Positions 35,683-46,554 of a stretch of DNA of 64,000 nt are shown in pieces. The translations under genes and the position numbers were made by a program. The stretch comes from Melastoma dodecandrum (Eukaryota; Streptophyta; Magnoliopsida; Myrtales; Melastomataceae). The stretch is from assembly GCA_029817715.1 (NCBI GenBank), contig JARUPY010000539.1, positions 5,617,501 to 5,681,500 of the forward strand, given 5' to 3'. Each line of letters starts with the position of its first letter. Position 1 is the stretch's first letter. The notes beneath the pieces are model-generated. The model was given only the letters and a program-made list of their open reading frames with translations. It had not been told where the DNA came from and did no database searches.

Positions 35683-37321
35683 ATGGGGGCTTGCTTTAGT
35701 GCTCGAATCAAGGCTGATTCCCCCTGCCACACAGGTCTCCAACTCCTCCCTCGCCCACCACCATTTCCCGCTGTCTTTTGTCGTGGATCGGCTTCATTCG
35801 CGAACTTTGTTCCGCAGGGGCGACTACCAAGTCGGTGAACGCTGGCGAGATGTCTTCGTCCTCGTCCAGTGTGGCTCCTCCTACTCCAGGGAGGAGCGAG
35901 GGGGAGATCTTGCAGTCCTCTAATTTGAAGAGCTTTGCTTATTCCGACCTAAAAATTGCGACCCGAAACTTCAGACCCGACAGCGTGCTCGGGGAAGGCG
36001 GTTTCGGATCTGTTTTCAAGGGGTGGGTCGACGAGACCTCTTTCTCTCCTACGAGGCCCGGAACCGGGATGGTCATCGCCGTGAAGAAGCTGAAACTCGA
36101 GAGCTTTCAGGGTCATAGGGAGTGGTTGGTGAGCCGTTGTTTCCCCCCTTTGCGAAAATCGACGAGCCTCTGTTGTGTTGCTCTATAAGGATAATGTCTT
36201 CGTGTTCTATGGTTGAAGGCAGAAGTGAATTATCTCGGGCTGCTCCATCACCCTCACTTGGTGAGATTGGTCGGGTACTGCCTGGAAGACGAACACCGGC
36301 TATTAGCCTACGAGTTCATGCCTCGCGGCAGCTTAGAGAACCATTTGTTCAGGAGTGAGTGTCCTTTATTCTTTATCATATGGAAATGCGAGATGATGCC
36401 GTGCTATACCCAATTAGTGAATGTAACACGCCACACTCGATTTACTAGGAGGATCTTATTTCCAGCCACTTTCATGGAGCCTTCGATTGAAGGTCGCGCT
36501 CGGTGCTGCCAAGGGGCTCGCCTTCCTTCATTCCTCGAGAGTTATCTATCGAGATTTCAAGGCTTCTAATGTCCTCCTCGATTCTGTAGGTGATTACTGC
36601 ATTCTTCGATGGTTTGTATTTAGGCAAAGTGATGTCCTCAAAGTCATTTTGGTTTTGAGCTGACTGTAGAAGTACAACGCGAAACTTTCGGACTTTGGTT
36701 TGGCAAAGGATGGCCCTACGGGCGATAAAAGTCATGTCTCTACCAGAATTATGGGAACCCGTGGATATGCTGCGCCCGAGTATCTCGCCACAGGTAATTG
36801 ATTACTTCAATCACGATTAGCTCTCCTCTGTTACATCAACATTTGATAACAAATGTGCCCGTTTTTTTTGGCGCACAGGCCATCTCACCGCGAAAAGCGA
36901 CATTTACAGCTTCGGGGTGGTCCTACTGGAGATGTTGTCAGGACGGAGGGCGGTTGATAAAAATCGTCCACCCGGAGAACACAACCTGGTAGAATGGGCA
37001 AAACCTTACTTAGCCAGCAAAAAGAAAGTATTCCGGGCGATGGACAGCAGGCTTGAGGGGCAATACACGATGGAAGAATCCCACAAAGTAGCCTCTCTTG
37101 CATCTCGATGCTTATCTATGGATGCTAAATGCAGGCCGAGCATGGATGAGGTCGTGACTCACCTCGAAGAGACCCGGAATTCCAAGGAATACGAAGACGG
37201 CCACAACAAATCGGCCGGTGCAAGGCACAGGATGCAAAGACGGGTTGTGGACGACGCAAAGGATGGGTCGAGGCTGCCGCTCTCGTATCCGCGGCCTTCT
37301 GCTTCCCCTCTCTGTGCCTGA
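35683..37321 (+). CDS. Receptor-like cytoplasmic kinase, subfamily VII (PBL/APK1-like), 6 exons
   Basis: The exons on + are 35683-35734, 35818-36128, 36219-36354, 36449-36585, 36670-36793 and 36879-37321; phases close, 400 residues. The N-terminus [11 protein letters not shown] has Gly2 and Cys4 for myristoylation and palmitoylation, the plasma-membrane signal of RLCK-VII. Kinase motifs in order: [14 protein letters not shown] (Gly loop), VIAVKK (ATP Lys), [19 protein letters not shown] (hinge), [13 protein letters not shown] (HRD replaced by YRD, usual here), [11 protein letters not shown] (DFG), [18 protein letters not shown] (activation loop) and [19 protein letters not shown]. All catalytic residues are present. 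These kinases act below pattern-recognition receptors and other RLKs. The specific PBL cannot be named. Confidence 0.94.
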
Positions 37322-37949
37322 CTGAATCAAAATGGCGGGACTGATGGTTTTTGTTTGAAAATCATAAATGGACCTTGTTTTTTCAAATTTATCTAAATTC
37401 CCCGTTGAATATAATTCGATTTCCTGCTGTTCATTTTCTTCAATTCAACAATGAAATTTAATTTACGAAAATCGAGTTCGTCACGGAAAAAAAAAACATA
37501 AAACATACCGACTACAATCCCATTAAAACTGCTTAATCTGGATGGAAAAGTTTAGCGAGCCGAAAGCCCGTTTGCTGTGTTCAACACAGATACGAGGATT
37601 AGGAGAGACGGGCCCAAAATGGTCGCCGCTGCGTATCTCCATCATCGTCTGGGAGAGTGAAAAGCCCAGCAAGTGGGGGAGAAAAGCAGTGCAAATTCCG
37701 CAATAACCGTACGCTGCTGCAGTGGATGATGGAGCTCCCCTGGCGCTCCCCGCCGCGAATGGCGTTGCAACGCGTGTCCACCCTGGATCGGCCTTTCTCT
37801 TCCTCCCTTGGGATGGTGTAGTGTGTAGTGGCCGCGGCGGCGGTGGTGGGTGGCCATTGTTATAAACAGATCATCTCGGGAAAAGCCTAATCCTAATCTC
37901 TCGTATCCCCGAGAGTCGTCGGGTATTTGCACTTCTTTTATTTTTCTTT
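37322..37949. other. Kinase 3' flank and candidate promoter/leader of the XS-domain gene
   Basis: No coding sequence is seen. A TATA-like GTTATAAACAG (37858-37868) lies shortly before the duplicated non-coding block at 37950, so the XS-gene transcript may have begun here. Inferred from position only. Confidence 0.35.
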
Positions 37950-39609
37950 TGGGTTACTCTAACTTGTTTTGCTGTTGTTCGATTTTTTTGGGTTATGGCT
38001 ATTTGTTGGTTTAGAAGGAAACTTGTTTCCTGGGTTATGATTTTTCGGCCTCTCGTTATGGGTTCCCATGGCCTGTATGATGTCCAGTTAGCACCTTTTG
38101 TTGAATATCTCATGTCATCAGAAGTCTTAAATCAAATAATACAGCAAAAACTGGATCGTTAATGCGAATTTACGATCACCAAGAAAGAACAAGATATAAA
38201 ACGTACTTGTATTTGTCATTTCGTGAATAAAAAAAATGAAATTAAAACAGCGTAGATCTTCTTCTCCTTTCCCTTTTCTGAAGGCTGCTCTCGATGGAGG
38301 AGCCGAAAACGATCGAATCCTTATGAATCGATTTCTAGAAACTCTATATATATAATTTTCTTTGTGAAAAGTCAGTTTTATCATTTAATAAATAAAAGTC
38401 TGAAAGGTAGAGGAATGAACTTGATCGTAAATAGCCATAATCTGTATAACTTACAGGCTTATTCATTAAAGACCATAGGATATAAATGGCTTACATCCTG
38501 TCGTAAACCATATCAAATAAGCAAGATGCGCATATCCGAATAACTTTAGTGATCATGATATTTTAGCGGGATTTTATGCACTATCTTGATATAGCCTGTT
38601 TTATAAAATGTTTTTGATAAAAAGTTAATACAAAATATACAATTAATGGCACCCAAAAATTCCTAACGCCTTTTTTGACATTTGTCTCGAGCCAATACTG
38701 GGTTTTATGGGGGTTGGCGGCTTCATTTTCAGCCAGAGTGTGCTGTGGTTGGTGGAGAGTTTCGTCTGTTATATTTCCATGTGTTTGTATTGTCTACTTA
38801 GACCACGTTTCTCCGTGAATTCCATGTGTTGGTGCTACCTGCTTGTATCCAGTTCATGTTTCTTATTTTCGCGGTTGTGATGACTGATGATATCTTCTAC
38901 CCGAAAGCATTGTTATTTGTGTTAGGACGTGTATGATATTATCGGATATCGGAAAGATATTGTCCTAGATTTTATTGTCTCTTATAAATAGACGGATTGT
39001 CCAGAGCTTCGAGGAGGAGAGTCGGATATGTGAGATCCACGGGGCCTCTGGTGAGTCGTTTACTTGTAACGGGTGATACACGGTAAGCGGTGAGAATGTT
39101 CGGAGAATCGCGTAGAGGGCTTTCTACGGGGACTCGCGGCCATACTTTCTCGGGGGCTTGTAATCGTGTAACTCTTTTGTTATTGTGGAATATCAAGGAG
39201 GACCTCCCCGTGGACGTAGGCCGTTTTGGGCCGAACCACGTAAATCTGTGCGTCGAACATCGTTTCCAATTATGCTTTCCTCCTTCGTCCTCGGCGCCGG
39301 CGGTTCCCGCCCCAACAATTTGCACTTTCCTTTTTTTTTTCGTTGAGGGCTTTCATTGTTTATTCAAAATTGTTTTGCTGTTGTTCTGTTTTTCGGGGAT
39401 GACAATTTGTTGGTTAGGAGGAAGCGTTTCTGTTCGCCCTGTTGTTCTTTGCCCCACACCTGGTAATCTGTTTCCATGGCCGGTTCAATGTCAGGTGAAC
39501 GCCTTTTTGGACACTTGTCTCAAGCCTATACGTTTTTTTGGGGTTAGAGCGGAATGTGCAGTGGTTTGTCTAGAATTTCCTCTTGTATGTTCCGTGTGTT
39601 TGTATTGTC
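37950..39609 (+). repeat. Tandemly duplicated non-coding 5' block of the XS-domain gene (copies A and B)
   Basis: Copy A (37950-38919) and copy B (39340-39609, continuing at 50989-51100 beyond the Athila element) share the same order of motifs: TTGTTTTGCTGTTGTTC, TTTGTTGGTT(T)AG, TCCATGGCC, a GCCTTTTT...GACA...TTGTCTC stretch, and GTGTTTGTATTGTC followed by TTTCT(C/T)TGTGAATT. Copy A has about 570 extra bases (38110-38690). Divergence is moderate, so the duplication is old. I take it as intron/5' UTR. Confidence 0.65.
38920..39317 (+). mobile_element. Copia-type solo LTR
   Basis: 398 bp from TGTTAGGACGTG to GCCCCAACA, flanked by a perfect 5-bp repeat ATTTG (38915-38919 and 39318-39322). It contains a TATA-like CTTATAAATAG (38980-38990) and the GTGGACGTAGGC...TTTGGGCCGAACCACGT stretch common in Copia LTRs. 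No internal region remains, so it is the product of LTR-LTR recombination. Confidence 0.88.
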
Positions 39610-40984
39610 TGATAACTCTAGTAAAATAGAGTTATATGATCACATTTAGGCTTAATTCTAGTTAGTTTCGAGAATTTTAATTGTTATTGTTTGCCAATTG
39701 AGCTGTAAATTGGCATTCATCACGTTTGCTTTGTGATCGTAGGAAGTAAATGAGGGCATGACGGAAAACAAAGCAAAAAGGGTGAAGGATGAAGAGGAAT
39801 AGAAGGCAGAGGATTTAGTGCAGCTGCACAACGAAGCTCTTGCAGCTGCACAAGTGAAGCAGAAGGACGACAGACAGGCTCGTGCAGCTGCAACTCCAAG
39901 CTCGTGCAGCTGCACGACGAGAGGAGGAATCGATCAAGGGCATCAGACTGGTCGTTGCAGCTGCAACGCCAGTCCCGTGCAGCTGCACGAGTGCGACAGG
40001 GCAAATATGAAAAGAGCTTCAGAGAGGTCGTTGCAGCTGCAACGAATTCATCTTGTAGCTGCACGACATAATATTGCCCGAAAATTAGATTTTATTTTTT
40101 AGATTCGCTTTAGGTATAAAAAGATTGGATTTTAGGTTTTCGGGAATGAACGGGGCCTCCTCTCTCTTCCCCTTCGGACTTTAATTTTGGCACCCGACGA
40201 CGGATAGGAACAAGGAGACGAAGACGTTGATGGAGACTTCAACGATCTTTCTTTGCTCTTTGCTTTTTGTTTCGTTTGCGATGTCGAACTAAACATTTTT
40301 TTTCTAGGATGATGATGAACCGACTCGTGTAGTTGGTTATCCACTTTTTCGGAATCAATCCAAGAAGATTTATCGTTTACTTGTGTTTCTTCTGTGTTTA
40401 ATGTTTACCTATCGGGTTGATCGCCGGTTTGTATGAATTCTTAGTCCTAAGTGAACTCGAGAGAGACTTAGGATTAGAAGAGGGGAAACATAACTTAGGT
40501 TAAGGCCGAGAGATCGGTTTAACTAAGAGGAGTATAGAGATATACACTCGTAGGTAACCGAGAGAACAATTGGATCTCAAGGAATTCTGATTATTCGTGG
40601 TTCGCTATAGAAATATAGGTTTACGGGTGATTAGTAATTCACAGTTATAGCCTCGAGAGAGGTGTAGCGATTGTTAGGGAATTGTGGTTAGTAAACGGTA
40701 AAACGGATTGAATTGAGGAAGAGAGAGTGCAATAATCTACGAATCGATAGGGAATTCGGAGTCCTAGGCCTTTATTATTTGAATTACAACCTTGCGTCCA
40801 TTTTTCTTGCGATTTACCTTCTTGCACCCAAGCTTTCATTACCCAACCTTCTTGACTAGAATTTGAACTCAATAATTGACTATTGGCAGTAGATTCTGTC
40901 TAATCAGTCCTCGTGGGAACGATCTTTCTCATCACTTTATTACTTGGCGCGACCCGTATACTTGCGTGTGCATTTTAGCGAACA
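39610..40984 (+). repeat. 5' LTR of the Athila element
   Basis: 1375 bp. A TATA box TATAAAAAG lies at 40115-40123, with a palindrome array directly upstream (39819-40066). R/U5 probably starts near 40145. Confidence 0.95.
39819..40066. promoter_or_regulatory. Array of eight TGCAGCTGCA palindromes upstream of the LTR TATA box
   Basis: Eight copies of (G/T)TGCAGCTGCA(C/A), one with TGTAGCTGCA, start near 39820, 39841, 39883, 39906, 39955, 39978, 40033 and 40054. The core CAGCTG is an E-box (CANNTG), bound by bHLH factors in general. The position, ending about 50 bp upstream of the TATA box, is that of a U3 enhancer. Function inferred, not shown. Confidence 0.6.
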
Positions 40985-40990
40985 AGTTTT

Positions 40991-41008
40991 TGGCGCCGCT
41001 GCCGGGGA
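40991..41008 (+). other. Primer binding site, tRNA-Asp type
   Basis: TGGCGCCGCTGCCGGGGA, 6 nt after the LTR end. It pairs with the 3' end of plant tRNA-Asp (…CCCCGGCAACGGCGCCA) except at one position, where a G:U-type pair remains possible. This primer is usual for Athila elements. Confidence 0.85.
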
Positions 41009-41090
41009 CTTGAAATAGAATTATTTCAGTCAATTTTCGGTTACAAGTTTTATTCTAGTCACTGATTCTCTTTTCATCTTTTGCAGGTGT

Positions 41091-44000
41091 ATGCGACATC
41101 GCAAAGGTGATAAAGAGCTACTCTTTGACCCCGAAATTGAACGAACTTTTCGGATTTTACGAAGAGGTCAAAGGGACACCATGGCGAACGCCAACAACAA
41201 CAACAATGTTGTTGACATTGCGGCGCAGCAACAGCCGAGGACGATGCGGGACTATGCGCAGCCGACTCCACAAAATCATGCTGGTTTTCTACGTCCTGAA
41301 ATTCAGGCGGATACGTTTGAAATTAAACCTTCAATTATTCATATGATTGAAAATTCGAATTTCGAAGGTTTAATTAATGAAGATCCACACTGGCACCTAA
41401 CGCGTTTTGAGTATTTGTGTGGCACCTTCAGGTATCATGGCGTATCGGCAGAAGCAATCAAGTTGAGGCTGTTCCCGTTCTCGCTTCGAGACAAGGCCAG
41501 AGCGTGGCTATATTCGCTGCCTGGAGAGTCAGTCAGCTCATGGGACGACCTCCGAAAACACTTCCTGTCCAAGTACTATCCACCGAGCCGAACCGTGAAG
41601 ATAAGGAACGACATTACTTCGTTCCGCCAACTAGCAGGTGAATCAATGTACGAAGCATGGGATCGCTTTAAGGAGCTGCAAAGGCTATGCCCCCACCACG
41701 ACATCCCAAAGTGGATGTTGGTTCAGAGTTTCTACGACGGGCTAGCGGAGCAACTCCAGTCCACAATCGACTCTGCTGCAGGAGGCACCATTATGAATAA
41801 GACTCCAGATGACGCGTTAGAGCTATTTGAGGCAATGGCTACTAATGGCCAGAGGAGAGCACCAGCAAGAGGAGGACTCCATCAAATAGATGCTATCACA
41901 GCCCTTAGTTCTCAATTGGAGACTTTGACTAAGGAGATGGCTGCTTTGCGTACGTCGATGCAATTATCTAACGCTCCTCGTTCTAATATGCAGGTTATGG
42001 AGATGCAGGAGTCGGAGGAGGCAAATTACGTGGGAGGCAACAACAGGAATAACCCGTACTCCAACACGTACAACCCAGGATGGCGCAGCCACCCCAACTT
42101 CTCGTGGAGAAGCAATCAAGAGCATCAGGATGCCGGGCCTTCGCGACCAAACCAGCCACCGGGATTTGCACCCCCGATGCGACAACCCGCAAGTGAACCT
42201 AAGTCTAGTGTTGAGGATTTATTGAGACAGGTTCTTGCTAGCAATGAGGAGGTCCGGAAACAACAAGAGGAGACAAGGAAACAACAGGAGCTCATACTGA
42301 AGGATCACGCGACCTCGATCAAGCAACTGGAGATGCAAATGGGACAACTTGCAGGATCGTTAGTCATGAGACCACATGGAACGCTACCGAGTAACACGGA
42401 GCTCAACCCCAAGAATCGAGAGAACTGCAGCGCGATTACCCTTCGAAACGGGAAGGACCTTGAAGAGGAGTTTGAGCGGCAAGAAGCCGAAAAGGAGCAT
42501 GCCAGGGCGAAACGACAGGCCAAGGTACGTGAGACGGAGTCTGGAAAGGACTCTGAGCATCATAGCTCAGAAACACCGATACGTACCAATCCTGTGCCTG
42601 TAATTCCTGTTATCCCACAAGTTCCTTTTCCGCAAAGGTTAAAGAAAAACACTGATGAGCAACAGTTCAAGAAATTTCTTGAGGTTTTTAAGAAGTTGCA
42701 GATCAACATACCTTTTGCGGAGGCACTAGAGCAAATGCCAAGTTACGTGAAGTTCATGAAGGACATTCTATCGAAGAAGCGGAAGCTTGGAGGGCACGAA
42801 ACCATCTCACTGACTGAGGAATGCAGTGCGATCGTGCAAAGAAGACTCCCACCAAAACTCAAGGATCCGGGTAAGTTCACTATCCCGTGCCACATTGGAA
42901 CGGATTTTTTTTGTCATGCTTTATGTGATTTAGGGGCGAGCATCAACTTGATGCCATTTTCAGTGTTTAAGAAATTGAACATTGGCGAAGTAAGACCGAC
43001 GTCTCTGACTTTGCAATTAGCTGACCGATCATACACGTACCCTAAGGGTATTGTGGAAGATGTTTTGGTGAAAGTAGACAGGTTCATCTTCCCCGCGGAC
43101 TTCGTCATCCTGGATTACGAGAAAGATCGAGAGGTCCCCATCATCCTAGGACGACCGTTCTTAGCAACGGGGAGGACACTAATCGATGTCCAGAAGGGAG
43201 AGCTTACCATGAGGATCCACGACCAAGCGGTGACGTTCAACATGGACAAGGCTATGAAGATGCCTAACGAAATTGATGAATGCAGGTACGTGGACATACT
43301 TGAGGAAGTTGCCATCGAGACGTTCCTAGAAGCATATGAGCTACAGCCGGAAGAAGAATTGTCGAAGGAAGATGCATTACATGATGAGAAGTCTGAGGAA
43401 GAGGTGGCCTTTGTGCGGCAATTCCAAAGGGTGGAACCCCTCGACCGACCTGCGACGACCACTAAGCCGTCCATTGAAGAACCCCCGAAGCTGGAACTAA
43501 AGCCATTGCCTGACCACTTAAGGTATTCCTACCTGGGTAAGGACAATACTCTTCCGGTTATTATTTCATCGTCATTAACTAACGAACAGGAAGAGATGCT
43601 GCTACGAGTGCTTCGGGAGCACAAGACAGCTATTGGATGGACCATCGCGGACATAAAGGGGATTAGTCCAGCAATTTGCATGCACAAGATTGTCCTGGAC
43701 AGTGACAAGAAGCCATCAGTCGAACATCAAAGGCGATTGAACCCGCATATGAAGGAGGTGGTAAGGAAAGAAGTTATTAGATGGCTTGATGCAGGTATCA
43801 TTTATCCGATCTCGGATAGCTCGTGGGTGAGCCCAGTCCAGTGCGTGCCTAAAAAAGGAGGCATAACGGTGGTCGAGAACAGCAAGAATGAGCTCATTCC
43901 GACAAGGACGGTCACCGGGTGGAGAATATGCATGGATTACTGGAAACTCAATGCAGCCACGTGCAAGGATCATTTCCCACTTCCCTTCATCGATCAGATG

Positions 44001-45203
44001 TTGGACCGTCTCGCAGGTAAAAGTTTTTATTGTTTTCTGGAAGGATATTCAGGTTATAATCAGATAGCGATCGCACCGGAGGATCAGGAAAAGACCACCT
44101 TCACTTGCCCCTACGGTACGTTCGCTTTCCGTCGTATGCCGTTTGGATTATGTAATGCGCCTGCCACGTTTCAGCGATGTATGACAACAATTTTTTCGGA
44201 CATGATTGAGAATACCATTGAGGTATTCATGGATGATTTCTCAGTCTTTGGAGTGTCATTTAAAAATTGCTTGGATAATCTTGCGGCTGTTCTTGCGCGA
44301 TGTGAACAGACTAACCTGATTCTGAATTGGGAAAAGTGCCACTTCATGGTGCGCGAAGGCATTGTGCTTGGTCACAGGATTTCGGAGAGTGGTATCGAAG
44401 TGGACAAGGCCAAAGTGGAGACGATCGAGAAGCTACCCCCTCCAACATCAGTGAAAGGAGTCCGAAGCTTCTTGGGACACGCTGGCTTCTACAGGAGATT
44501 TATTAAGGACTTCTCGAAGATCACCAAGCCGCTATGCAATCTCTTGGAGAAGGATGCACCATTCCTTTTCGACGGTAAGTGTATGGAAGCATTCCTTACA
44601 CTAAAAGAGAGGTTAGTATCATCACCGATTATCGTCGCCCCTGATTGGAACTTGCCTTTCGAACTGATGTGCGATGCGAGTGATTTAGCTGTAGGAGCGG
44701 TGTTAGGACAAAAGAGAGATAAGCACTTTCGTGCTATTTACTATGCTAGTAGAACACTTGACTCCGCCCAGGTTAATTACACGACAACGGAGAAAGAAAT
44801 GTTGGCGATTGTGTTTGCTTTCGATAAGTTTAGGCCTTATTTGATTGGGTTTTCAGTGATTGTGCATACTGATCATGCGGCCATACGTTACTTGATTTCT
44901 AAGGCGGACTCAAAACCGCGACTAATCCGTTGGGTGTTATTATTGCAAGAGTTCGATCTTACCATCGTAGATAGGAAAGGTTCCGAGAACCAAGTGGCCG
45001 ATCACCTATCCAGGCTGGAGGAGGGAATGGCGAGCACACCTTCGACTCTGATCAACGATTCTTTCCCTGATGAGCAACTGTTCGCTGTGGAGGTAGCCGC
45101 ACCTTGGTATGCCGACTATGTGAACTACATAGTCGCAAATATTTTTCCTCCGGACATGACAAGCCAACAGCGGAAAAGGTTCATCCATGACGTTAAATTC
45201 TAA
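41091..45203 (+). CDS. Athila gag-protease-RT-RNase H polyprotein (1370 aa, ends at premature stop)
   Basis: Gag (about residues 60-260): FRYHGVSAEAIKLRLFPFSL, ARAWLYSLPGESVSSWDDL, SKYYPPSRT. Protease near residue 615: CDLGASINLMP. RT (about 880-1100): WVSPVQCVPKKGG, RICMDYWKLN, SFYCFLEGYSGYNQI, FGLCNAPATFQRCM, EVFMDDFSVFG. RNase H (about 1180-1300): CDASDLAVGAVLG, YTTTEKEMLAIVFA, HTDHAAIRYL, ENQVADHLSRLE. Odd points: the catalytic Asp of RT motif A (FLDGYSGYNQI in relatives) is Glu, and the usual R of DYRKLN is W. The frame stops at TAA 45201-45203, before integrase, which continues in the same frame. Start at the first ATG after the PBS. Confidence 0.9.
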   Translation: MRHRKGDKELLFDPEIERTFRILRRGQRDTMANANNNNNVVDIAAQQQPRTMRDYAQPTPQNHAGFLRPEIQADTFEIKPSIIHMIENSNFEGLINEDPHWHLTRFEYLCGTFRYHGVSAEAIKLRLFPFSLRDKARAWLYSLPGESVSSWDDLRKHFLSKYYPPSRTVKIRNDITSFRQLAGESMYEAWDRFKELQRLCPHHDIPKWMLVQSFYDGLAEQLQSTIDSAAGGTIMNKTPDDALELFEAMATNGQRRAPARGGLHQIDAITALSSQLETLTKEMAALRTSMQLSNAPRSNMQVMEMQESEEANYVGGNNRNNPYSNTYNPGWRSHPNFSWRSNQEHQDAGPSRPNQPPGFAPPMRQPASEPKSSVEDLLRQVLASNEEVRKQQEETRKQQELILKDHATSIKQLEMQMGQLAGSLVMRPHGTLPSNTELNPKNRENCSAITLRNGKDLEEEFERQEAEKEHARAKRQAKVRETESGKDSEHHSSETPIRTNPVPVIPVIPQVPFPQRLKKNTDEQQFKKFLEVFKKLQINIPFAEALEQMPSYVKFMKDILSKKRKLGGHETISLTEECSAIVQRRLPPKLKDPGKFTIPCHIGTDFFCHALCDLGASINLMPFSVFKKLNIGEVRPTSLTLQLADRSYTYPKGIVEDVLVKVDRFIFPADFVILDYEKDREVPIILGRPFLATGRTLIDVQKGELTMRIHDQAVTFNMDKAMKMPNEIDECRYVDILEEVAIETFLEAYELQPEEELSKEDALHDEKSEEEVAFVRQFQRVEPLDRPATTTKPSIEEPPKLELKPLPDHLRYSYLGKDNTLPVIISSSLTNEQEEMLLRVLREHKTAIGWTIADIKGISPAICMHKIVLDSDKKPSVEHQRRLNPHMKEVVRKEVIRWLDAGIIYPISDSSWVSPVQCVPKKGGITVVENSKNELIPTRTVTGWRICMDYWKLNAATCKDHFPLPFIDQMLDRLAGKSFYCFLEGYSGYNQIAIAPEDQEKTTFTCPYGTFAFRRMPFGLCNAPATFQRCMTTIFSDMIENTIEVFMDDFSVFGVSFKNCLDNLAAVLARCEQTNLILNWEKCHFMVREGIVLGHRISESGIEVDKAKVETIEKLPPPTSVKGVRSFLGHAGFYRRFIKDFSKITKPLCNLLEKDAPFLFDGKCMEAFLTLKERLVSSPIIVAPDWNLPFELMCDASDLAVGAVLGQKRDKHFRAIYYASRTLDSAQVNYTTTEKEMLAIVFAFDKFRPYLIGFSVIVHTDHAAIRYLISKADSKPRLIRWVLLLQEFDLTIVDRKGSENQVADHLSRLEEGMASTPSTLINDSFPDEQLFAVEVAAPWYADYVNYIVANIFPPDMTSQQRKRFIHDVKF

Positions 45204-46384
45204 ATGTGGGATGAACCTTTGCTTTTTCGGAAATGTGCAGACCAGGTCATTCGGCGTTGTGTTCCAGAGGAAGAAATCAGGCTGATCCTTGAGCAATGCC
45301 ATGCCGCCCCGTACGGTGGACATTTCGGTGGTCAGAAAACCGCAGCAAAGGTTTTACAATCAGGTTTCTACTAGCCCTCATTATTTAAGGATGCTCACAC
45401 TTTTGTAGCACAGTGCGATCGCTGCCAAAGGGTAGGAAATATTTCACGTCGTGATGAAATGCCTTTAACTAATATTCTAGAAGTCGAACTGTTCGATGTG
45501 TGGGGGATAGATTTTATGGGGCCCTTTGTTGATTCCTTAAAGAACAAATACATTTTAGTGGCTGTTGATTATGTGTCCAAATGGGTAGAAGCTGTCGCGT
45601 TACCCACTAACGATGCTCGTGGAGTTTTGAAATTTCTTAGACAGATTTTCACGCGGTTCGGAACACCACGAGCCATCATCAGTGACGGTGGAGCTCATTT
45701 CTGCAACAACAAGTTCACTACACTGATGCGGAAATATGGAATCAAGCATAAGGTAGCATTGCCCTACCATCCTCAGACATGCGGCCAAGTAGAAGTGTCC
45801 AACCGCGAAATCAAGAGGATCCTGGAGAAAACGGTAAGTGCTAATCGAAAAGATTGGTCCACCAAACTTGCTATGCACTATGGGCATACAGGACGACCTT
45901 CAAGACCCCGATTGGGACATCGCCGTACAAGCTAGTATATGGAAAAGCCTGTCATCTGCCGGTGGAGCTAGAGCACAAGGCTTATTGGGCGGTTCAAAAG
46001 CTTAACCTGGACCCAAGCGCAGCAGGAGAGCAGCGATTAATGCAGCTGAATGAAATGGAGGAATTCCGGAGAGACGCATACGAGAATGCCCGCATTTACA
46101 AAGAGAAGACCAAGGCGTGGCATGATCGACGACTTAAAGAGCGTAAATTCTCCCCTGGTCAGTTAGTACTTTTATTCAATTCACGGCTTCGGTTGTTTCC
46201 AGGGAAACTCAAATCGCGCTGGTCAGGGCCCTTCGTAATTACCCAGGTACTACCATTCGGTGTTCTCGAATTAGTAGGTACTGACTCTTCTGACAGGTTC
46301 AAGGTGAATGCAAGTCGCGTCAAGCCATACTTTGGAGGTGTTGTCCACCGGGATCCGGGGACACTAATGATGAAAGACACGTAA
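45204..46384 (+). pseudogene. Athila integrase, with in-frame stop and frameshift
   Basis: It continues the pol frame after the TAA. Zinc-binding motif remains (HAAPYGGHFG, then CDRCQRVG) are interrupted by a second stop, TAG at 45372. The catalytic core is present: GIDFMGPF (D), [11 protein letters not shown] (D) and the [18 protein letters not shown] region with Glu. Near 45870 a one-base shift moves the frame. The C-terminal part then reads [28 protein letters not shown], and the GPF...[10 protein letters not shown] end. Two stops and one frameshift disable it. Confidence 0.9.
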
Positions 46385-46554
46385 AGGACCAAAGCGTCAG
46401 GCTGACGACGTTAAATCAAGCGCTGCTCGGGAGGCAACCCGAGTCAAATTTTATTTCCTTTTCTTGGTTAATTTGTTTTATTTTAGTTTTTGAGTTTGAT
46501 TTTGGCTAAATTTTCCAGGGAGCAGAAATTACGGAGCGATAAGATCACGGGACC

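Noticed and set aside
39818..40102. ORFs rich in CSC/AAA through the palindrome arrays
   Set aside because: The repeated CAGCTG core reads as Cys-Ser-Cys or Ala-Ala on either strand, so the ORFs follow from the DNA repeat and are not proteins.
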